NCBI GenBank assembly: GCA_025458665.1
Contig: JALOSG010000076.1
Location: forward strand, 1 to 11,374
DNA from: Serpentinimonas sp.
GTDB taxonomy: Bacteria > Pseudomonadota > Gammaproteobacteria > Burkholderiales > Burkholderiaceae_C
DNA: 11,374 nucleotides
Reading direction: 5' to 3'
Shown here piece by piece: positions 6,892-11,374 of this stretch. The notes beneath the pieces are model-generated. The model made no database searches and was not told the origin of the DNA. It worked only from the letters and a program-made list of their open reading frames with translations. The translations under genes were made by a program, and so were the position numbers. Every line of letters begins with the position of its first letter. Within the stretch, counting starts at the first letter, position 1.

Positions 6892-7010
6892 GCGGTGGGT
6901 CTCCTGTGGATGGGTTCGTTCGGGGAATGCTGTGTGCACTTAGCGTTGCCTGATGCTAGGCCGCGCAGAGCGGTGTAGCGATAGTGATATACCCCTAACG
7001 CAGGCGCTGT
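6892..7010 (-). promoter_or_regulatory. leader/promoter region of the ABC transporter operon
   Basis: This 119-base gap follows the flavodoxin-like gene on the same strand. It holds a good Shine-Dalgarno (AGGAG, 6905-6901) and an imperfect dyad at 6955-6979 (GCTA and CCGC arms, five-base loop, two mismatched pairs). A weak promoter candidate has TATATC at 6991-6986 with TGAACA 16 bases upstream. No intrinsic terminator for the upstream gene is visible, so readthrough from it is possible. No copy of the PobR half-site TGCGCGAT was found here. Confidence 0.35.
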
Positions 7011-7490
7011 TCATGAGGCAGCCGCGGCCTGCAAGGCGGGCAGGTGCGTGGCCAGCCAGTTGCGGCACCACGCCACGCCCGATTCTTCGGGGGCTTCGTC
7101 TCCGCTGGCGTCGTGCGTCCAGAGGTCTCCCAGGCGGTGGGCGCCCAGGTCTTGCAGGCGCGCGTCGAAATTGCGTCCGCCCATGGCAAAGGTTTGCGGA
7201 TAGGCGCCTTCGTCGCCCAGCGACATGACACCGTACTTCACGTGGCCCAGGTACTTCGGCTCGTTGCCCAGGGAGGCGTATAGGTGCTGCGCGTTGTCGG
7301 GCACATCGCCGGTGCCGTAGGTAGCGCTGCATATGAGGAACAGGGCCGGTTCGTCGAACACCGAAATATCCAGCCCGTCCATCAGGCGCACCTCGATGTC
7401 GGGGCACAGGTCGGTGCAGTCCATCTCTATGGCCTGCGCCACGCACTCCGCCGTCTGGGTCGTGGTGCCTACAAGGATCAGCAATTTCAT
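7011..7490 (-). CDS. flavodoxin-like FMN-binding protein (MioC type)
   Basis: Small cytoplasmic flavodoxin-fold protein, 159 residues, close to the usual single-domain size. The phosphate loop TTTQT (9-13) follows strand MKLLILVGT. The isoalloxazine-contacting loop is SATYGTGDVPDN (55-66), closest in style to MioC and to the flavin domains of sulfite reductase. The second flavin loop region is MSLGDEGAYPQTFAMGGRNFD (89-109). It probably binds FMN and shuttles electrons. The partner is unknown. The ATG at 7490 puts the phosphate loop at the normal distance from the N-terminus. The longer frame from 7532 would add residues with no family match. The Shine-Dalgarno is poor. It is divergent from purL and upstream of the transporter operon on the same strand, with no evident functional link to either. 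Confidence 0.88.
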   Translation of the reverse strand: MKLLILVGTTTQTAECVAQAIEMDCTDLCPDIEVRLMDGLDISVFDEPALFLICSATYGTGDVPDNAQHLYASLGNEPKYLGHVKYGVMSLGDEGAYPQTFAMGGRNFDARLQDLGAHRLGDLWTHDASGDEAPEESGVAWCRNWLATHLPALQAAAAS

Positions 7491-7531
7491 GGGCGGTGTT
7501 GGATGTGTTTTGCTTCCACTGGCGCTGCGCA

Positions 7532-7547
7532 CAGTGAGAATTCACTG
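7532..7547. repeat. inverted repeat CAGTGA-GAAT-TCACTG
   Basis: Perfect six-base arms around a four-base centre in the divergent spacer between the flavodoxin-like gene and purL. A further CACTG at 7517-7521 makes a third copy of the arm. It could be an operator for either gene. No known regulator site is recognised. Confidence 0.45.
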
Positions 7548-7554
7548 GATTTAC

Positions 7555-7570
7555 ATGCACTATACTGCAT
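7555..7570. promoter_or_regulatory. near-palindrome ATGCACTATACTGCAT overlapping -10-like hexamers on both strands
   Basis: ATGCA and TGCAT arms flank CTATAC; only one base pair breaks the symmetry. The centre contains TATACT reading right (7561-7566) and TATAGT reading left (7564-7559), each five of six matches to a -10 box. I found no good -35 on either strand. Its centre is 23 bases from that of the neighbouring inverted repeat. It could be a divergent promoter core or an operator. Confidence 0.4.
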
Positions 7571-7584
7571 AAAAACGGGCTCAC

Positions 7585-7603
7585 CACCCGGGTAAACCCG
7601 GTG
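7585..7603 (+). other. small hairpin in the purL upstream region
   Basis: CACC and GGG (7585-7592, one bulged C) pair with CCCGGTG (7597-7603) around a TAAA loop. There is no following T-run, so it is not a classic terminator. If purL transcription starts near 7570 it would lie in the leader. If it starts near 7686 it would be untranscribed in that direction. Function unknown. Confidence 0.3.
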
Positions 7604-7673
7604 CTCAGGGCAAGACTGGGTCGACCGATCGCAGCCACCGGAGAGCGCCCACCGGCTGTAAGAACCGCCCCGG

Positions 7674-7679
7674 TAAAAT
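7674..7679 (+). promoter_or_regulatory. candidate purL -10 box TAAAAT
   Basis: TAAAAT in the context GGTAAAAT matches five of six consensus positions and would place a start near 7686, giving a leader of about 20 bases. No recognisable -35 lies at the right distance, so this is only suggestive. Confidence 0.3.
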
Positions 7680-7706
7680 GCGGGTTTCCCCCGTACAGGC
7701 CACATT

Positions 7707-10700
7707 GTGATCCAGCACATCACCTCCATCGAGGGCGGCGACGCCCTGGGTTCCTTCCGCGCCCAGCAACTGCTTCCCCGCCTGCAGGCGGTACACGACA
7801 AGATCACCGGCATTTCGGCCCGCTACATCCATCTGGTGGGCACCGATGCGCCGCTGGAAGGCGAGTTGCTGCAAGCCTGGACCCGCCTGCTCACCTACGG
7901 CGAACCCTTCACAGACGCCAAAGCCGCCGAAGGCGAGCGCTTTGTGGTGGCGCCGCGACTGGGCACGGTATCGCCCTGGGCTTCCAAAGCCACCGACATT
8001 GCGCACAACTGCGGTTTTGCGGTGCGCCGGGTGGAACGGGTGGTGGAATACCGGGTGCACCTGGCTTCCGGCCTGTTGCGCACCCACCGCCTGAGCGATG
8101 CGCAGTGGCAGCAGGTGGCGGCCCTCCTGCACGACCGCATGACCGACAGCGTGTTCCGCGAGCCCGCCCAGGCCCAGGCGCTGTTCCAGGCATTGGAAGC
8201 TGCGCCCATGACGCGGGTGGACGTGCTGGCCGGTGGCCGCGCCGCGCTGGTATCGGCCAACACAGCCTGGGGCCTGGCCCTGGCCGAAGACGAGATCGAC
8301 TACCTGCTCAAGGCCTTCACCGAGCTGGGCCGCAACCCCACCGACGTGGAACTCATGATGTTCGCGCAGGCCAACAGCGAGCATTGCCGGCACAAGATCT
8401 TCAACGCGGAATTCGTCATCGACGGGGCGGTGCAGGCCAAGAGCCTGTTCGGCATGATCCGCCACACCCACCAGCAGCAGCCCGCGCACACGGTGGTGGC
8501 GTATTCCGACAACGCCGCCGTCATGGAAGGCTTGCCGGTGGAGCGCTTCGTGGCGCGCGCCAATCTGGCGGCCAGCGCTGTCTACCAGCCCGAGCCCGCG
8601 CTGCAGCACGTGCTCATGAAGGTGGAAACGCACAACCACCCCACCGCCATTTCTCCGTTTCCGGGGGCCTCTACCGGCGCGGGCGGCGAAATCCGCGACG
8701 AAGGCGCCACCGGGCGGGGCTCCAAACCCAAGGCGGGCCTGACCGGCTTCACGGTGTCCAGGCTGTGGGGTGGCCTGTCTGACCAGCCCGGCGGCAAGCC
8801 CGACCACATTGCCAGCCCGCTGCAAATCATGACCGAAGGGCCCCTGGGCGGCGCTGCGTTCAACAACGAATTCGGCCGGCCCAACCTGCTGGGTTACTTC
8901 CGCGAGTACGAGCAGCAGGTGGCCGCCGCAGTGCCGGGTGGCACCGAAACCATCCAGCGCGGCTACCACAAGCCCATCATGATTGCGGGCGGCCTGGGCA
9001 GCATCGACGCCAGCCAGACCCACAAGATCGAATTCCCCCCGGGCACTGCGCTCATACAGCTGGGCGGGCCGGGCATGCGCATCGGCATGGGCGGCAGTGC
9101 GGCCAGTTCCATGGCCACCGGCGTGAACGCGGCCGACCTCGACTTCGATTCCGTGCAGCGCGGCAACCCGGAAATCCAGCGGCGCGCGCAGGAAGTCATC
9201 AACCAGTGCTGGCAGCTGGGTGCGGCCAACCCCATACTGGCCATCCACGATGTGGGTGCGGGGGGCCTGTCCAACGCCTTCCCCGAACTGACCAACGACG
9301 CCGGCCGGGGCGCCCGCTTCGATCTGAGCGCCGTGCCGCTGGAAGAAACGGGCCTGGCGCCGAAGGAAATCTGGTGCAACGAGAGCCAGGAACGCTATGT
9401 GCTGGCCCTGGACAACGTGGCCAACCCCGGCGTGCTGGATGACTTCCGTGCCCTGTGCGAGCGCGAGCGCTGTCCGTTCGCGGTGGTGGGCTACGCCACC
9501 GAAGAGCGCGACCTGGTGTTGGCCACGCCCGAGCCGGATGCCGACCCCGCCGTGGCCATGCCCATGAACGTGCTGCTGGGCAAGCCGCCCAAGATGCTGC
9601 GCGACGTGAAAGCGGTGCCCCGCCAGACCCCCGAACTCGACGTGACAGAGGTGGACCTGCAGAAGGCGGTGATTGATGTGCTGAGCCACCCCACGGTGGC
9701 CTCCAAACGCTTCCTCATCACCATTGGCGACCGCACCGTGGGCGGCCTGACCCACCGCGACCAGATGGTGGGCCCCTGGCAGGTGCCCGTGGCCGATTGC
9801 GCGGTGACCCTGGCCGATTTCACCGGCACCGGCGGTGAAGCCATGGCCATGGGCGAACGCACGCCGCTGGCCAGCACCGACGCGGCCGCATCGGGCCGCA
9901 TGGCGGTGGCCGAGGCCATCACCAACCTGCTGGCTGCGCCCATCGAACTGCCGCGCGTGAAGCTCAGCGCCAACTGGATGGCCGCCTGCGGCGAGCCTGG
10001 CGAAGACGCCGCGTTGTACGACACCGTGCGCGCCGTGGGCATGGAACTGTGCCCGGCGCTGGGCGTGAGCGTCCCGGTGGGCAAGGACAGCCTGTCCATG
10101 CGCACGCAGTGGAGCCAGGACGGCGCCACCCGCAAGGTCACCTCGCCGGTCAGCCTCATCGTCACGGCGTTTGCCACGCTGCCCGATGTGCGCGGCACGC
10201 TCACGCCCCAACTCGACGCCGAAGAGCCCGACACCACGCTGGTGCTGGTGGACCTGGGGCGGGGCAGGAACCGCATGGGCGGCTCCATCCTGGCGCAGAC
10301 GCTGGACCAGCCCGGCGGCGCCGTCCCCGATCTGGACGACCCGCAACTGCTGGTGCAACTGGTGCACGCGGTGAACGCGCTACGCAGCCAGGGCAAGCTG
10401 CTGGCCTACCACGACCGCAGCGACGGCGGCCTGCTGGCCGCTGCCACCGAAATGGCCTTTGCCGGTCATGTGGGGGTGGCACTCAACATCGATCTGCTGG
10501 TGACCGAGGGCGACGGCATTTCCGACAGCCGCATGGACTGGGGCGATGCCAAGAACTGGTCCAAGCAGGTGGGTGCGCGCCGCGAGGAACTCACGCTCAA
10601 GGCGCTGTTCAGCGAAGAACTGGGTGTGCTGCTGCAGGTGCGCACCGCCGACCGCAACGCCGTCATGCAGACCCTGCGCGAGCACGGCCTGAGCAAGTTC

Positions 10701-11374
10701 AGCCACTTTGTGGGCAAGACCCGCCCGGCCAGTTCCGAGATGGACGCCGGCAAAGGCCAACTGCAGGTGTGGCGCGATGCGCGCTGCATTTTCAGCGCCA
10801 CCTTGCCCGACCTGCACCAGGTCTGGGACAGCGTGAGCTGGAAGATCAACCAGCAGCGCGACAACCCCGCCTGTGCCGATGCCGAGCACGCCGCCGCCGG
10901 CGTGGCGGCAGACCCTGGCCTGCATGTATCGCTCAGCTTCAACCCAGCCCAGGACGAGGCCGAATTCCGGGCCGCGCCCTTCCTGAACCTGGCGCGCCCG
11001 CGCGTGGCGATTTTGCGCGAGCAAGGCGTGAACTCGCACGTGGAAATGGCCTACGCCTTCCATGCCGCCGGCTTCGAATCGCACGACGTGCACATGACCG
11101 ATCTGCAAAGCGGCCGTGCCCGGCTGGAAGACTTCCAGGGCGTGGTGGCCTGCGGCGGCTTCAGCTACGGCGACACGCTGGGAGCCGGCGTGGGCTGGGC
11201 GCGCTCCATCACCTTCAACCCGCGCCTGGCCGATGCCTTCCAGGGCTTCTTTGCCCGCAAGGACACCTTCGGTCTGGGCGTGTGCAACGGCTGCCAGATG
11301 TTTGCCGAACTGGCCGACATCATTCCCGGCGCCGAGGCCTGGCCACGCTTCACCACCAACCAGAGCGAGCGGTT
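7707..11374 (+). CDS. purL: phosphoribosylformylglycinamidine synthase (PurL), 3' end cut off by window
   Basis: Large single-chain FGAM synthase, fourth step of de novo purine synthesis: FGAR + ATP + glutamine gives FGAM + ADP + phosphate + glutamate. I read 1,222 complete codons with no stop. The N-terminal domain (about 1-200) leads to NSEHCRHK (223-230). The first synthase half has ETHNHPTAISPF (307-318), GGPGMRIGMGGSAASS (453-468) and AIHDVGAGGLSNAF (512-525). The second half has GEAMAMGER (710-718) and VGKDSLSM (791-798). The glutaminase domain starts near 1099 with GGFSYGD (1150-1156) and VCNGCQM, nucleophile Cys1193. The His and Glu of the triad lie past the window. By comparison with E. 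coli (nucleophile 1135 of 1295) the full protein should be near 1,340-1,350 residues. The start is GTG, with AGG seven bases upstream (7697-7699). No in-frame ATG fits better. It is divergent from the flavodoxin-like gene. Confidence 0.97.
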   Translation, partial: MIQHITSIEGGDALGSFRAQQLLPRLQAVHDKITGISARYIHLVGTDAPLEGELLQAWTRLLTYGEPFTDAKAAEGERFVVAPRLGTVSPWASKATDIAHNCGFAVRRVERVVEYRVHLASGLLRTHRLSDAQWQQVAALLHDRMTDSVFREPAQAQALFQALEAAPMTRVDVLAGGRAALVSANTAWGLALAEDEIDYLLKAFTELGRNPTDVELMMFAQANSEHCRHKIFNAEFVIDGAVQAKSLFGMIRHTHQQQPAHTVVAYSDNAAVMEGLPVERFVARANLAASAVYQPEPALQHVLMKVETHNHPTAISPFPGASTGAGGEIRDEGATGRGSKPKAGLTGFTVSRLWGGLSDQPGGKPDHIASPLQIMTEGPLGGAAFNNEFGRPNLLGYFREYEQQVAAAVPGGTETIQRGYHKPIMIAGGLGSIDASQTHKIEFPPGTALIQLGGPGMRIGMGGSAASSMATGVNAADLDFDSVQRGNPEIQRRAQEVINQCWQLGAANPILAIHDVGAGGLSNAFPELTNDAGRGARFDLSAVPLEETGLAPKEIWCNESQERYVLALDNVANPGVLDDFRALCERERCPFAVVGYATEERDLVLATPEPDADPAVAMPMNVLLGKPPKMLRDVKAVPRQTPELDVTEVDLQKAVIDVLSHPTVASKRFLITIGDRTVGGLTHRDQMVGPWQVPVADCAVTLADFTGTGGEAMAMGERTPLASTDAAASGRMAVAEAITNLLAAPIELPRVKLSANWMAACGEPGEDAALYDTVRAVGMELCPALGVSVPVGKDSLSMRTQWSQDGATRKVTSPVSLIVTAFATLPDVRGTLTPQLDAEEPDTTLVLVDLGRGRNRMGGSILAQTLDQPGGAVPDLDDPQLLVQLVHAVNALRSQGKLLAYHDRSDGGLLAAATEMAFAGHVGVALNIDLLVTEGDGISDSRMDWGDAKNWSKQVGARREELTLKALFSEELGVLLQVRTADRNAVMQTLREHGLSKFSHFVGKTRPASSEMDAGKGQLQVWRDARCIFSATLPDLHQVWDSVSWKINQQRDNPACADAEHAAAGVAADPGLHVSLSFNPAQDEAEFRAAPFLNLARPRVAILREQGVNSHVEMAYAFHAAGFESHDVHMTDLQSGRARLEDFQGVVACGGFSYGDTLGAGVGWARSITFNPRLADAFQGFFARKDTFGLGVCNGCQMFAELADIIPGAEAWPRFTTNQSER

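Noticed and set aside
6892..7010. A PobR half-site in the transporter leader, to link it to the pob regulon.
   Set aside because: I searched for TGCGCGAT and its complement and found none; only the looser AGCGAT is present.
7491..7532. A longer start for the flavodoxin-like gene at 7532.
   Set aside because: It would add 14 residues unlike any flavodoxin N-terminus and run up to the inverted repeat; the ATG at 7490 gives a standard N-terminus.
7565..7580. A possible LexA box (CTGCATAAAAAC...) upstream of purL.
   Set aside because: Only the left half resembles a LexA site; the right half reads GGC instead of CAG.
7605..10367. A 920-codon open frame on the minus strand opposite purL.
   Set aside because: It lies antisense to clear purL motifs, has a His/Gln/Arg/Gly-rich composition typical of a reversed high-GC gene, and shows no recognisable domain.

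Overview
The window is a high-GC bacterial chromosome segment with seven complete genes and two genes cut by the window edges. Gene content and protein flavour (PobA/PobR, a LivKHMGF-type transporter, a roughly 1,340-residue class of PurL with a GTG start, dense packing) fit a betaproteobacterium of the Burkholderiales, most likely Comamonadaceae. That placement is inference from family resemblance, not from a search.

Left part (1-2133): a divergent 4-hydroxybenzoate catabolic pair. pobA (minus strand, 3' end off the window) encodes the flavin hydroxylase that converts 4-hydroxybenzoate to protocatechuate. pobR (plus strand) encodes its IclR-family activator. The spacer between them holds three copies of TGCGCGAT, one upstream direct copy plus a palindrome, which is the tripartite operator architecture known for the PobR/PcaU branch.

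Middle part (2191-6891): a five-gene branched-chain-amino-acid-type (HAAT family) ABC importer read on the minus strand in the order binding protein, livH, livM, livG, livF. livM/livG overlap by 4 bases and livG/livF are 1 base apart. A textbook intrinsic terminator sits between the binding-protein gene and livH, so the binding protein is probably made in excess of the membrane complex. The transporter is convergent with pobR and a nested hairpin separates them. Closeness to pobA/pobR makes an aromatic acid a plausible substrate, but no PobR half-sites were found at the transporter promoter.

Right part (7011-11374): a small flavodoxin-like (MioC-type) FMN protein on the minus strand, a 216-base divergent spacer with two tandem inverted repeats, and purL (plus strand, open to the window end), the large de novo purine synthesis enzyme FGAM synthase. 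The window stops just after the glutaminase nucleophile cysteine of purL.

I see no rRNA, tRNA, CRISPR, insertion sequence, phage gene or frameshift, and no intergenic stretch over 300 bases. I found no wholly new system. The points most worth a second look are the pobR operator and start arrangement, an apparent insertion in the PobR effector domain, the Lys at the LivF switch position, the intra-operon terminator, and the tandem palindromes upstream of purL.
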